Part shown: in pieces, positions 1 to 8,480 of the stretch
How the letters are laid out: every line of letters starts with the position of its first letter
Position numbering within the stretch: the stretch's first letter is position 1
From: Hymenobacter rubripertinctus
GTDB taxonomy: Bacteria > Bacteroidota > Bacteroidia > Cytophagales > Hymenobacteraceae
NCBI RefSeq assembly: GCF_003583925.1
Contig: NZ_QYCN01000013.1
Span: 19,493 to 81,642 of the forward strand
Direction: 5' to 3'
Length of the DNA stretch: 62,150 nucleotides
The notes under the pieces: generated by a model
Databases searched by the model: none
Told to the model about the DNA's origin: nothing
The model's input: the letters and a program-made list of their open reading frames with translations, nothing else
Program-made: the position numbers and the translations under genes

Positions 1-3
1 CAG

Positions 4-62
4 CAGGTTTGCTGACGCACAAAGCCCCGGCGAAACCGGGGCTTTGTGCGTCAGCAAACCTG
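4..62. terminator. Long perfect hairpin after ssb
   Basis: Two 27-nt arms (4-30 and 36-62) are perfectly complementary around a 5-nt loop (CGAAA). The hairpin starts 9 bases beyond the ssb stop codon. It is far longer than a usual intrinsic terminator and lacks a clear T-run directly after the stem, so it may end transcription from both sides or protect the ssb mRNA 3' end. Confidence 0.75.
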
Positions 63-71
63 CCGGAAATG

Positions 72-506
72 TTAGAAGGGTAGTTGATCCAGCTCGGGTT
101 CCTGGCGGAAAGTAACGGGTGCCTCGGCCACAGCGGAGGCATCGGCCGTGGCCGGGGTGGTCGGGGCCGCTCCGGGCCGCTGTCCAAGCAGGGATATTTC
201 GTCGGCCACAATTTCGGTGATGTAACGCGTCTGGTTTTCCTTGTCCTGGTACTGGCGGGTGCGGATGCGGCCCTCTACGTATACCTGCTGGCCTTTGCGC
301 AGGTATTTTTCGGCCAGCTCGGCCAGGCCGCGCCAGGCGGAAATGTTGTGCCATTCAGTGCGCTCCACGCGGGTGCCCTGCTTATCCTTGAAATATTCGT
401 TGGTGGCCATCGTGAAGTTGGCCACCGAGTTGCCACCTTCCAGGTGTCGTACCTCCGGGTCCTTGCCCAGATGACCGATCAGAATAACTTTGTTGACGCT
501 TGCCAT
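72..506 (-). CDS. ssb: Single-stranded DNA-binding protein
   Basis: This 144-residue protein binds and protects single-stranded DNA in replication, recombination and repair. The N-terminal OB fold (about residues 1-108) opens with the family signature NKVILIGHLGKDPEVRH and contains the conserved WHNISAW and YVEGRIRTRQY strands. A short Ala/Pro/Thr-rich linker leads to the acidic tip ending in DQLPF, the usual docking site for partner proteins. Length is normal for a Bacteroidota SSB. It lies 96 bases downstream of mutY on the same strand and may be partly co-transcribed. The identification is secure. Confidence 0.95.
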   Translation of the reverse strand: MASVNKVILIGHLGKDPEVRHLEGGNSVANFTMATNEYFKDKQGTRVERTEWHNISAWRGLAELAEKYLRKGQQVYVEGRIRTRQYQDKENQTRYITEIVADEISLLGQRPGAAPTTPATADASAVAEAPVTFRQEPELDQLPF

Positions 507-602
507 AGTGTTTGTTAGTGAAGGAGTTGGGGAAGAGAAAAATGATAAATCAAGTGAATAAAGATAATGATTAATAGTTGGATTGCCAAAATTATTAGGT
601 GG

Positions 603-1703
603 TTAAATTCCTGAATTGCTAATGTAATTGGTAATTAGAATTGACTTTGGCAAGTCATCGATTTCCTGGCTTCCGTACGGCTGCAACCCGGTTTCCTGGG
701 GCGCAACCGGCAGTGGTTCCGCCAGCCATACTGTGTGAAAGCGCGCCTCCACCTTCTGGTGGCTCAGCACGTGGCGGAGGGCGGTTACGGGTTCTTCAGC
801 CCGGTTGGTAGCCAAGCGGCCACCCAGCTCGTCTACCACGGCCAGCAAGGCCGGGGCCGCTAAGTCGGCCGAATCGGTTTCGTGCAGGGCGAAGTCGTAA
901 AGACCTTCCCAGATGTCTTTCGGGCCGCGCTTGCGCAGGTACACCGTATCGGCGTGGCGTAGTACCAGGTAATGAAAGTAGCGGGTGCGGGCGGCCTTGG
1001 CCTTGCTCTTTACCGGTAACTCCTGCACCATGCCATGCTGGAAGGCGAAGCACTGGGCCTGCATGGGACAGAACAGGCAGTCGGGTTTGGCAGGGGTACA
1101 CTGAAGGGCCCCGAATTCCATGATGGCCTGGTTGAACTCGGCGGGGGCGTCGGCCGGAATCAACTCATCGGCCAGCTGCTGGAACACTTTGCGGCTGGCG
1201 GGCACGGCAATATCCTGGCTCAGGCCAAATATCCGGGCCAGCACCCGGAACACGTTGCCGTCGAGTACGGCCACCGGCTCATCGTAGGCGAAGGACGCAA
1301 TGGCCGCCGCCGTATACTGGCCCACACCGCGCAGCTTGAGCAGCTCCTGATAAGAGCCCGGAAACCGGCCACCGTACTCCGCTACCACCTGCTGGGCGGT
1401 GTGGTGCATGTTGCGGGCCCGGGAATAGTAGCCCAAGCCCTGCCAGTGGCGCAGCACCTCATCCGGGGCGGCGGCAGCCAGCGCCTGCACGCTGGGGTAG
1501 GTGGAGCTGAAGTTCTGATAATAGGGGAGGCCCTGTTTCACGCGGGTCTGCTGCAAAATCACCTCCGAAAGCCAGATCAGATACGGGTCGCGGGTGTGGC
1601 GCCAGGGCAGGTCGCGGTGGTGGTGCGGGTACCAGGCCCGCAAGGCGGCCGCGAACCAGGGCCGGGAAACAGATGGGGGAGAGGAAGTTAGGCGAGTGGT
1701 CAA
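603..1703 (-). CDS. mutY: A/G-specific adenine glycosylase MutY
   Basis: This DNA glycosylase removes adenine mispaired with 8-oxoguanine or guanine in base excision repair. The 366 residues hold an N-terminal HhH-GPD domain with the catalytic Glu in SEVILQQTRV (about residue 47), a helix-hairpin-helix LRGVGQYTAAAI (124-135) and the catalytic Asp148 in VLDGNVFRV. The four iron-sulfur cysteines C202, C209, C212 and C218 are spaced C-x6-C-x2-C-x5-C. A NUDIX-like domain (about 235-355) that recognises 8-oxoG follows. The start is a TTG; no better start lies before the conserved WFAAALRAWY. A second family member, nth, is encoded at 8.5 kb. Confidence 0.95.
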   Translation of the reverse strand: MTTRLTSSPPSVSRPWFAAALRAWYPHHHRDLPWRHTRDPYLIWLSEVILQQTRVKQGLPYYQNFSSTYPSVQALAAAAPDEVLRHWQGLGYYSRARNMHHTAQQVVAEYGGRFPGSYQELLKLRGVGQYTAAAIASFAYDEPVAVLDGNVFRVLARIFGLSQDIAVPASRKVFQQLADELIPADAPAEFNQAIMEFGALQCTPAKPDCLFCPMQAQCFAFQHGMVQELPVKSKAKAARTRYFHYLVLRHADTVYLRKRGPKDIWEGLYDFALHETDSADLAAPALLAVVDELGGRLATNRAEEPVTALRHVLSHQKVEARFHTVWLAEPLPVAPQETGLQPYGSQEIDDLPKSILITNYISNSGI

Positions 1704-1764
1704 TGCTTTGAGAAAGAATTAGTTGGAATCAATCGGGACGGAAACGCGGATTGCAGGTAAACGG

Positions 1765-1795
1765 TTTGTATTCCCAAAAAAGCGGGCTACCTTTG
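1765..1795 (+). promoter_or_regulatory. Promoter of the HU-type gene
   Basis: TTTG at 1765-1768, a 19-base spacer and TACCTTTG at 1788-1795 match the Bacteroidota primary promoter pattern exactly. Transcription would start near 1802, leaving a leader of about 100 bases before the GTG start at 1901. Confidence 0.75.
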
Positions 1796-1900
1796 TGCCC
1801 CTCAAAACGTAGGCAAACTCTTACCGGGCAAGTGCTTACGTTTTGGGGGTGGCACCCGGTGCCAACCACATTTTTTTCACTCCCCAGTACACCTACCAGC

Positions 1901-2203
1901 GTGACTAAAGCAGAAGTAATTGCCGAAATTGCCGACAAGACCGGCATCGAGAAAGCCGATGTTTCGGCGACCGTAGAGGCATTTTTCAAAGTCGTAAAAG
2001 ACTCGATGGCCGACGGTAACAACATTTACGTGCGCGGTTTTGGCTCGTTCGTCAACAAGAAACGCGCGAAAAAAGTAGCCCGTAACATCTCAAAGAACAC
2101 GTCGATCATTATCGACGAGCACTTCATCCCGAGCTTCAAGCCGTCGAAAACCTTCATCGGCAAAATCAAAAACAGCAAAAAGATCAAAGAACTGGCTGCC
2201 TAA
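1901..2203 (+). CDS. HU/IHF-family DNA-binding protein
   Basis: This 100-residue nucleoid protein bends and compacts DNA. It has the HU fold from the first residue (TKAEVIAEIADKTGIEKADV) and the hallmark GFGSFVNKKR where the beta arms begin. The arm uses ARNISKNTSIIIDEHFIPSF instead of the usual NPQTG form, typical of the Bacteroidota HU variant. A GTG start at 1901 gives the family length; an in-frame extension to 1751 would run through the promoter and is unlikely. A terminator follows at 2235. Confidence in the family is high, but HU and IHF-like paralogues cannot be told apart here. Confidence 0.92.
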   Translation: MTKAEVIAEIADKTGIEKADVSATVEAFFKVVKDSMADGNNIYVRGFGSFVNKKRAKKVARNISKNTSIIIDEHFIPSFKPSKTFIGKIKNSKKIKELAA

Positions 2204-2234
2204 GCCCTCACTTCGTCGTACTATTGCCGGCTGA

Positions 2235-2280
2235 GCCGCCGGGAATTCCACTCTGGAAACCCCGGCGGCCGGTCTTTTTT
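2235..2280 (+). terminator. Intrinsic terminator after the HU gene
   Basis: A stem of GCCGCCGGG (2235-2243) pairs with CCCGGCGGC (2261-2269) and is followed by a T-run ending near 2280. It separates the HU-type gene from the TPR gene that starts at 2292. Confidence 0.75.
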
Positions 2281-2291
2281 CCTCCCTGCCG

Positions 2292-3209
2292 ATGGCTGTT
2301 GCCTCCTCCCCTTCCAAGCATCAACTCCTGATTCTGGCTCTGGCGCTTGCGCTGGTAGCCGGTTTGTTTTTGTTGCCGAAGGTGATTGTGAAGCCTAAGC
2401 AAGGGAAAGGAACGCTGGCCCAGGATGCTGCCCGGACGGCCAACCGCGACCAGGGGGCCGCCGCACCCAATGTGGGTGAGCTGGATGAGCACGGCCACCC
2501 GGCCGGCAGCCACGAGCAGGGCGCTACTGCCGAACAGCCCCACATGACGTTGCCCCCGGCCCAGCGCCGGGAAATCAGCTCGTTGGCGGCTAAGTTCAGC
2601 GCCGAAACCGACCAGACGGCCAAGCTCCGGCTAGCTCAGCAGCTGGCCGAGAAGTACAAGGCAGTGGAACGTTTCGACAGCGCCGGGTATTACCTGGAGC
2701 AGATTGCCCGGGTGCGCCCGGGTGAACAAACGTGGAAGCGCGCCGCCGACGAGTACTACGAGGCTTTCAGCTTTGCCACCACCGAGGACCGCCAGAAGCT
2801 GCTGGGGGCCAAGTGTCAGGAACTGTACGGAAAAGTGTTGAAGAACAATCCCGACAACCTCGACGCCAAAACCAATCTCGGCATGGCGTACATGGCCAGC
2901 ACCGATCCGGTGCAGGGCATCACGCTGCTGCGCGAAGTACTGGCCGCCGACCCCCGCAACGAAAAAGCCCTGTATAACCTTGGTTTACTGGCGATTCAGA
3001 GCGGGCAGTACGACAAAGCCGCCGACCGTTTCCGGCAACTGACGGAGGTTAATGCCGAAAACCTCAACGGACAGTTCTATCTTGGCGTTTCGTTAGCCAA
3101 AACCGGCGCGAAGCAGGAGGCCCGCAAAGCCTTTCTCAAAGCCAAGAGCATCAGCTCCGATCCGGCCCTGGCCGCCTCGGTGGACGAAGAGCTAAAAAAA
3201 CTCCAGTAG
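2292..3209 (+). CDS. Membrane-anchored TPR protein
   Basis: A 305-residue protein with one N-terminal membrane segment (about residues 10-30, LLILALALALVAGLFLL) and then a linker rich in Ala, Gly and His. The C-terminal half (about 130-300) is made of tetratricopeptide repeats, for example around NPDNLDAKTNLGMAYMAS, NEKALYNLGLLAIQSGQYDKA and NGQFYLGVSLAKTGAKQEA. Such proteins usually serve as scaffolds exposed on one face of the membrane; the partner is unknown. The HU-type gene and rng flank it without tight coupling. The domain call is firm and the function is unknown. Confidence 0.85.
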   Translation: MAVASSPSKHQLLILALALALVAGLFLLPKVIVKPKQGKGTLAQDAARTANRDQGAAAPNVGELDEHGHPAGSHEQGATAEQPHMTLPPAQRREISSLAAKFSAETDQTAKLRLAQQLAEKYKAVERFDSAGYYLEQIARVRPGEQTWKRAADEYYEAFSFATTEDRQKLLGAKCQELYGKVLKNNPDNLDAKTNLGMAYMASTDPVQGITLLREVLAADPRNEKALYNLGLLAIQSGQYDKAADRFRQLTEVNAENLNGQFYLGVSLAKTGAKQEARKAFLKAKSISSDPALAASVDEELKKLQ

Positions 3210-3214
3210 ATGAG

Positions 3215-3284
3215 TTTTTAGTTGTCAGTTGTTAATTGTCAGACCTGACAACTGACAACTGACAACTAAAAACTGACAACTAAA
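3215..3284. repeat. Intergenic hairpin of GTTGTCA-type heptamers
   Basis: The left arm 3215-3241 and right arm 3246-3272 are largely complementary and are built from the 7-nt word GTTGTCA or GTTGTTA in tandem, with an extra word to about 3284. The same word family recurs inside uvrA (23809-23919) and at 40405-40481. Confidence 0.85.
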
Positions 3285-3318
3285 CAAGAAAACATTCAAC
3301 CACTTAACCCACATCCAC

Positions 3319-3408
3319 ATGCCTTGCGGTAAAAAAAGAAAGCGTCATAAGATTGCCACCCATAAGCGGAAGAAGCGTCTGCGCAAGAATCGTCACAAGA
3401 AGAAGTAA
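3319..3408 (+). CDS. bS22/mS38-like mini ribosomal protein (AURKAIP1/COX24 domain)
   Basis: A 29-residue, extremely basic protein starting MPCGKKRKRHKIATHKRKKR and ending RKNRHKKK. It fits the AURKAIP1/COX24 (PF08213) signature of small ribosomal-subunit proteins such as mycobacterial bS22 and mitochondrial mS38, with the KKRKRHK...HKRKKRLRKNRHKKK pattern. It is too short for usual gene-length cutoffs and is easily missed. It lies about 210 bases upstream of rng on the same strand. The protein probably sits on the small ribosomal subunit; this is inferred from the family, not shown here. Confidence 0.8.
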   Translation: MPCGKKRKRHKIATHKRKKRLRKNRHKKK

Positions 3409-3621
3409 GCCCCAACGGGGTTTGCTGGCGGCGCTTTTCCTGCGGGAAACGGCAGTCGTCTATCTCTCACTTAGGTTCTCTGAGAGTGGTCAGAAACATG
3501 CTTTCCCCGTGGCTTGGAAGGGAAGCCGGCGCTACGTGCGCTGGCTTCCCTTTGCGGGTTTCGGGGGTTCTGTGTTGCTGGCGTCACACTTGCCGGGAGT
3601 CTATCTTAACCGCTTAATCCA

Positions 3622-5229
3622 TTGAGTAACGAATTAATCATTAATTCTACTCAGGACGGAGAACGGATTGCCCTGCTACAGGACAAGCGGCTCATCGAAT
3701 ATCATTTCGACCGCAACGACACCGCCTACTCGGTTGGTGACATCTTCCTGGGCACGGTCAAGAAAGTTATGCCCGGTCTGAACGCCGCGTTCATCGACAT
3801 CGGGTATCAAAAAGACGCCTTTTTGCACTACGGCGACCTGGGGGAGAATTTTCCCTCCCTTGTGAAGTGGGGCAGAGGCGTTCAATCGCAGAAAATAACC
3901 GTCGGCCCCCTGAAAACTTTCCAGTTTGACGGGACGCTCGACAAAGTCGGCAAGATCGACGCCACCCTCAAGAAGAGCCAGCAGCTGCTGGTGCAGATTG
4001 TGAAGGAGCCGATTTCCACCAAAGGCCCGCGCCTGTCCACCGATATTTCGATGGCCGGCCGTTACCTGGTGCTGGTGCCGTTTTCGAACACCATCAGCGT
4101 ATCCAAGAAAATTGTCAGCCGCACGGAGCGGGACCGTCTCAAGCGGCTCATCGCCTCCATCAAGCCCGAGAATTTTGGCGTGATTATCCGCACCGTAGCT
4201 GAAGGGCGCGAGGTGGCTGAGCTCGACCGGGATATGCAGAACATGGTGGAAAAGTGGAACACGCTGTTCCTGAACTTGAAGGCGGGCAAGCCCAACGACA
4301 AGATTCTGGGCGAGCTGGGCCGCACGTCCTCCATGTTGCGCGACATGCTCAACGAGTCGTTCGATGCCATTACCGTGGACTCGCCGGCCATGTACGAGGA
4401 GATGCGCAGCTACCTCCAGCAGATTGCGCCCGACAAGCTCGGCCTGCTGAAGCTGCACACCGGCAAGGTGAAAGTGTTCGAGCACTACGGCATTGAAAAG
4501 CAGCTAAAAACGCTGTTTGGCAAGGCCGTAACGGTGCCCGGCGGGGGCTACCTCGTCATCGAGCACACCGAAGCCCTGCACGTTGTCGACGTGAACTCGG
4601 GCAACAAGAGCAACCAGGAAGGCGACCAGGAGGCCACGGCCCTGCACGTGAACCTCTCGGCTGCCAAGGAAGTAGCCCGCCAGCTCCGGCTGCGCGACAT
4701 GGGCGGCATCATCGTTGTCGATTTCATTGATATGAAATCGGGCGAGAGCCGCAAGAAGGTGGAAGACGCCGTGCACAGCATCATGAAACATGATAAGGCG
4801 CGGTACACGATTCTGCCCATCACCAAGTTTGGCCTGCTTCAGATTACCCGGCAGCGCGTGCGGCCGGCCGAAGCCATTGTAACCGGCGAGGTGTGCCCCA
4901 CCTGCGGCGGTACGGGCAAGATTTCGGCTTCCATCCTCGTGACGGACGAAATCGACAACAGCATTGACGACCTGCTGGTAGCCCAAAACCAGTCGGGCAT
5001 TACGCTTTCGGTGCATCCTTTCCTGCACGCTTACTATACCAAAGGGTTGGTAAGCCGCCAGATGAAGTGGTACCTGAAGTATTACAAGTGGGTGAAGGTG
5101 ATGAAGGACACCAGTCTGGGCCTCACCGAATACCGCATTGAGGACGAGCACGGCGAGGAAATCGAGCTGCACTCGGCCGCCGCGGCCATGAGCCGGTTGC
5201 AGGACCGGGAAATAGAAATACTTGACTGA
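3622..5229 (+). CDS. rng: Ribonuclease E/G
   Basis: A 535-residue endoribonuclease for rRNA maturation and mRNA decay. It starts with TTG (MSNELIINST), as no upstream in-frame ATG suits. An S1-type RNA-binding domain (about residues 37-130) holds VGDIFLGTVKKVMPGLNAAF. The catalytic metal-binding aspartates sit in VVDVNSGNKS (Asp323) and IIVVDFIDMK (Asp367), and the zinc-link CPTCGGTG has Cys425 and Cys428. The long C-terminal degradosome tail of E. coli RNase E is absent, as expected for RNase G-like members. A 29-residue ribosomal-like gene precedes it. Confidence 0.95.
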   Translation: MSNELIINSTQDGERIALLQDKRLIEYHFDRNDTAYSVGDIFLGTVKKVMPGLNAAFIDIGYQKDAFLHYGDLGENFPSLVKWGRGVQSQKITVGPLKTFQFDGTLDKVGKIDATLKKSQQLLVQIVKEPISTKGPRLSTDISMAGRYLVLVPFSNTISVSKKIVSRTERDRLKRLIASIKPENFGVIIRTVAEGREVAELDRDMQNMVEKWNTLFLNLKAGKPNDKILGELGRTSSMLRDMLNESFDAITVDSPAMYEEMRSYLQQIAPDKLGLLKLHTGKVKVFEHYGIEKQLKTLFGKAVTVPGGGYLVIEHTEALHVVDVNSGNKSNQEGDQEATALHVNLSAAKEVARQLRLRDMGGIIVVDFIDMKSGESRKKVEDAVHSIMKHDKARYTILPITKFGLLQITRQRVRPAEAIVTGEVCPTCGGTGKISASILVTDEIDNSIDDLLVAQNQSGITLSVHPFLHAYYTKGLVSRQMKWYLKYYKWVKVMKDTSLGLTEYRIEDEHGEEIELHSAAAAMSRLQDREIEILD

Positions 5230-5265
5230 CGGATTTTTTCTGCGAGAAAACTCCCCCTGATAGAA

Positions 5266-5302
5266 GAAAAGCCCGCGCTGCTGTATGCAACGCGGGCTTT
5301 TT
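5266..5302. terminator. Terminator between rng and the barrel gene
   Basis: A stem of AGCCCGCG (5270-5277) pairs with CGCGGGCT (5291-5298), with A's before and T's after, so it can serve both convergent genes. Confidence 0.75.
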
Positions 5303-5325
5303 CGTGGTTGAGCTTCGAGGAACTG

Positions 5326-6000
5326 CTAGAACTTAATCCCTAAATCCAGCGCAAACTCGCTGTTTTTGAGTTCCGCGTCCTTGATGCCACGGGTATCTGC
5401 AAAATACTTGTCGACGTTGAGCAGGCCCCGGTGGTAGCTCACGCCGGCCACCATTTTGGTGCTCTGGCCCAGCTGGTACTCGATGCCGGTGCCGAGCCGC
5501 AGGTTGACGTCGGGCACGATAACGTGCTTGATGGCTTTGGTACGGGCGGAGGGAGGGAGGGGGTCGTTGTAGTATTTGTCGCCGTTGATGCGGCCCGCGA
5601 TGGTGCCGCCCAGTGCCCCGCCCAGCTGAAAGTATACCTTCGTGTCGGTGGCGACGTCGTTGGTGAACAGTTTCACCGTGAGGGGCACCTGTAGGTACTG
5701 GAGGCTGATTTTCTGCTCGTAGCGCTTCTGGTTACGCTGGTCGAAGTAGCTCACGTTGCCACCCCGGCCGACCAGCTCCAGGCCGGTGCTGAAGGCGTAG
5801 TTCTGGCCGAAGAAGTAATCGACAATAATGCCGCCGCCCAGGCTGAGCTTGGAGTTTTCCGCTTTCAAGTCGTCGCCGCTGGGAGTAGCTGCTCGCAGGT
5901 TGGTAACGGAGGGCGAAATTTTCAGGCCGATTTCGACCTGGGCCGATGCTGCCCCGAGGGTGGCACCGCTGAAAAGGAGAACTAGCAGAGCGTTTTTCAT
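5326..6000 (-). CDS. Outer-membrane beta-barrel protein, PorT type
   Basis: A 224-residue exported protein. The signal peptide covers about residues 1-20 (MKNALLVLLFSGATLGAASA, cut before QVEIGLK). The rest alternates short amphipathic strands typical of the PorT-like outer-membrane beta-barrel domain (PF13568), such as GGGIIVDYFFGQNYAFSTG, YLQVPLTVKLF and RLGTGIEYQLG, and ends with an aromatic-terminated strand (FALDLGIKF). Proteins of this domain are numerous in Bacteroidota and mostly lack a known function. It converges with rng and diverges from gldB. Four further relatives lie at 52-55 kb. Confidence 0.85.
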   Translation of the reverse strand: MKNALLVLLFSGATLGAASAQVEIGLKISPSVTNLRAATPSGDDLKAENSKLSLGGGIIVDYFFGQNYAFSTGLELVGRGGNVSYFDQRNQKRYEQKISLQYLQVPLTVKLFTNDVATDTKVYFQLGGALGGTIAGRINGDKYYNDPLPPSARTKAIKHVIVPDVNLRLGTGIEYQLGQSTKMVAGVSYHRGLLNVDKYFADTRGIKDAELKNSEFALDLGIKF

Positions 6001-6092
6001 GGCAGCTGAAGATTTATGGTGAGAGTAAACACGAAGCCCGGCCGTGGGCCGTGGGGATTTAGCTAATTTTGTTGTGTAAAGATAGAAGCGAG

Positions 6093-7115
6093 ATGCATAT
6101 TCCTGCCCGTTTGCGTACCCTGTTGGTGGCCGCCGCCGCCACCCTGGGGCTGTTGGCCTGTTCCAAAAGCCCCGAAACCTGCGAGCTGAACCCGGCCGTG
6201 GCCAAGGTGAAAGCTCCGGTGCGGCTGGAGCGCCTGGAGAAACCCTTCTTCCAAATCCGCACTACCGCCGACGCCGACCAATTCCTGCGGGAGCACGGTC
6301 TGTTCGCGCGGCAGTTTCTGCAAAGCAGCCAGTACCCGGCCGGGGTGCTGCGTACTACGCTGGTACGCCTGGCCACCAACGCCGGGCTGCAAAAACTCGG
6401 AGCCCAGGCCGATACGACCTTTACGGCGGCCGGCCTGGAGCAGCAGCTGCACCCGCTGTTCCAGCACCTGCGCTACTATTTTCCCGAGTTTGAGGTGCCG
6501 CCCGTGAAAACGTTTGTGAGCGGCCTGAGTCAGGATTTGTTTGTCAACGACAGTCTGCTGGTTGTCAGTACGGATTATTTCGTAGGACCCCAGGCCGTGT
6601 ACCAGCCCAATGTACCGGCCTATATTCTGCGCCGCTATACCCGGGAGCACCTGCTGCCTACCGTGGCGCTGGCTATCAGCAGCAAGTATAACCAGAAGCA
6701 GCTCACCAACCAGACCATGCTCAGCGAGATGGTGCAGTTCGGCAAGGCACTTTACTTTGCCGAGAAACTACTGCCCTGCACCGCCGATTCCCTGCTCATG
6801 GGCTATACTGATAAGGAAATGGCCGGGGTATACTTCAACGAGGGGAAAATCTGGGCCCACTTCATCGAGAAGAACCTGCTCTACAACACCGCTTCGTTCA
6901 CCATTCAGAAATATATCGGGGAGCGGCCCAACATCCCGGAAATCGACAAAACCTGCCCTGGTAGGGTAGGTGCCTGGGTGGGGTGGCAGATTGTGCGCAA
7001 GTACATGGCCGAGCACCCGGATGTGACTCTGAAGCAGCTCATGGCCGAAAAAGATGGCCAGAGTATCCTTAACGGTTCCCGCTACCGCCCGAAGGTAAAT
7101 CGGGGAAAAGGGTAA
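6093..7115 (+). CDS. gldB: Gliding-motility-type lipoprotein GldB
   Basis: A 340-residue lipoprotein. The start at 6093 (MHIPARLRTLLVAAAATL) puts the lipobox GLLAC right after the signal helix; the frame stays open upstream to 6069 but that adds no signal-like sequence. The C-terminal region carries the GldB signature: MVQFGKALYFAEKLLP, a tract around YTDKEMAG, IWAHFIEKNLLY and GRVGAWVGWQIVRKYM. GldB is needed for Bacteroidota gliding in Flavobacterium but is also kept in non-gliders. A TAATTTTG (-7 like) lies at 6064-6071, with no clear -33 box. Whether this strain glides cannot be judged from the window. Confidence 0.88.
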   Translation: MHIPARLRTLLVAAAATLGLLACSKSPETCELNPAVAKVKAPVRLERLEKPFFQIRTTADADQFLREHGLFARQFLQSSQYPAGVLRTTLVRLATNAGLQKLGAQADTTFTAAGLEQQLHPLFQHLRYYFPEFEVPPVKTFVSGLSQDLFVNDSLLVVSTDYFVGPQAVYQPNVPAYILRRYTREHLLPTVALAISSKYNQKQLTNQTMLSEMVQFGKALYFAEKLLPCTADSLLMGYTDKEMAGVYFNEGKIWAHFIEKNLLYNTASFTIQKYIGERPNIPEIDKTCPGRVGAWVGWQIVRKYMAEHPDVTLKQLMAEKDGQSILNGSRYRPKVNRGKG

Positions 7116-7209
7116 AGAATTAAGAATTGCAGCGAAAGACCCGATTGGCCACCGGTTAGGAAGTAAGGGCAGAACTGCTCCGTCAGGACAATTCTTGATT
7201 CTTAATTTT
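7114..7209. repeat. Intergenic inverted repeat (AATTAAGAATT words)
   Basis: The arms at 7114-7129 and about 7189-7204 are complementary with one or two mismatches and made of AATTAAG or AATTCTT words. It fills the gap between gldB and the glycosyltransferase. A related AT-rich hairpin is at 61350-61500. Confidence 0.7.
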
Positions 7210-7223
7210 TAAGGAAAGAATGG

Positions 7224-8450
7224 ATGCACATTGCCGTCTTCAGCCAGTACCACACCAACCCCGACTGTCCGGCAACGAGCCGGCACTACTCGTTGCTGAC
7301 GCAGCTAGCCGCCGTGCACCGGGTGACGCTCATCAGTACCCGCACCTGGGAGCCGCAGCGCCTGACGCGGGAGTTTGCCTGGGTGCCGGCCGGCGTGGAC
7401 CTACGGGCCGCTGACATTGCGTATGAGAACCAGATGGGCGTGGCCCGCCGGGCGCTGTCGTTCGGGCAGTACGCAGCGTATGCGCTGCGGGAGGGGTTGC
7501 GCATCGATACCCCCGACGTTATCTGGGGCATTAGCACGCCGCTAACGGCCGCCTGGGCCGCCGCGCAGGTAGCCAGGTGGCGGCGGGTACCTTGGGTGTT
7601 CGAGGTGCAGGACCTGTGGCCGGCATTTCCGGTGGCCATGGGCGCGGTGCCCAGCCGGCTGGCCCGGCAGGAGCTCTATCGACTCGAAGGCCGGCTTTAC
7701 CAGCAGGCGCGGGCCATTATGACCCTCTCACCCGACATGACCGAGCATGTGCGGCAGATAGGGCAGGGCCGGCGCTGGCCCTTCGCCCCGGAGAAAGTGC
7801 ATACCACCCTCAACGGCACCGATTTCGACCTGGCGGCGCGGGCTACTGCGCAAACCGTGACCGCGCTGCGACGGGAGCAGGGGCTGACGGGTAAGCGCGT
7901 GGTGCTGTATGCCGGCACCTTCGGGCGGGCCAACGACATTCCATTGCTGCTGGCGGCGGCCGATTTGCTGGCGGCCACGCATCCGGAAGTAGTATGGCTG
8001 TTTATGGGGCACGGCTTCTACGCCGAACAGGTGGCGGCCGCAGCCCGGCGGCACTCTTACATCCGGGTGGTGGCGGCCCAGCCCCGCCACGCGGTCTTCA
8101 CCTGGTTTCGGCTGGCCGATGTAGCGGTGGTGCCATTTCTGGGGCTGCCGGTGCTCGACGCCAACTCGCCGGCCAAATTCTACGACAGCCTGGCCGTGGG
8201 CACGCCGGTGGTGGTAACCAACTCCGGCTGGACCCGGGAACTGGTGGAGCGCCACGGCTGCGGCTGGTACTCCCCGGCGGGTAATGCGCCAGCGCTGGCC
8301 CAACGCCTAAGCGAACTACTGGCCCAGCCCGAACAGCTCCATCTGGCCGGGCAACGGGGCCAGCAGGTGGCGCAGGCGCAGTTCGACCGGCAACGCATAG
8401 GAGCGACCATGCAGCAGATACTGGAGCAAGCCGCACAGGGAGGAAGATGA
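7224..8450 (+). CDS. Glycosyltransferase family 4
   Basis: A 408-residue GT-B fold enzyme predicted to transfer a sugar from a nucleotide donor during surface polysaccharide or glycolipid synthesis. The N-terminal acceptor domain starts MHIAVFSQYHTNPDCPA and holds PWVFEVQDLWPAF; the C-terminal donor domain starts near KRVVLYAGTFGRANDIP and has the ADVAVVPFLGLPVLDANSPAK...SLAVGTPVVVTNSG tract with the loops that bind the sugar nucleotide. The closest match by motif is the WbuB/WcaI-like branch of GT4. No other polysaccharide genes adjoin, so the acceptor is unknown. It converges with nth. Confidence 0.85.
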   Translation: MHIAVFSQYHTNPDCPATSRHYSLLTQLAAVHRVTLISTRTWEPQRLTREFAWVPAGVDLRAADIAYENQMGVARRALSFGQYAAYALREGLRIDTPDVIWGISTPLTAAWAAAQVARWRRVPWVFEVQDLWPAFPVAMGAVPSRLARQELYRLEGRLYQQARAIMTLSPDMTEHVRQIGQGRRWPFAPEKVHTTLNGTDFDLAARATAQTVTALRREQGLTGKRVVLYAGTFGRANDIPLLLAAADLLAATHPEVVWLFMGHGFYAEQVAAAARRHSYIRVVAAQPRHAVFTWFRLADVAVVPFLGLPVLDANSPAKFYDSLAVGTPVVVTNSGWTRELVERHGCGWYSPAGNAPALAQRLSELLAQPEQLHLAGQRGQQVAQAQFDRQRIGATMQQILEQAAQGGR

Positions 8451-8480
8451 TGCTATAGACTTCTTATAACTACTTATATA

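Noticed and set aside
3353..3625. A 90-codon plus-strand frame between the mini ribosomal gene and rng
   Set aside because: It overlaps the 29-residue gene in another frame and has no recognisable domain.
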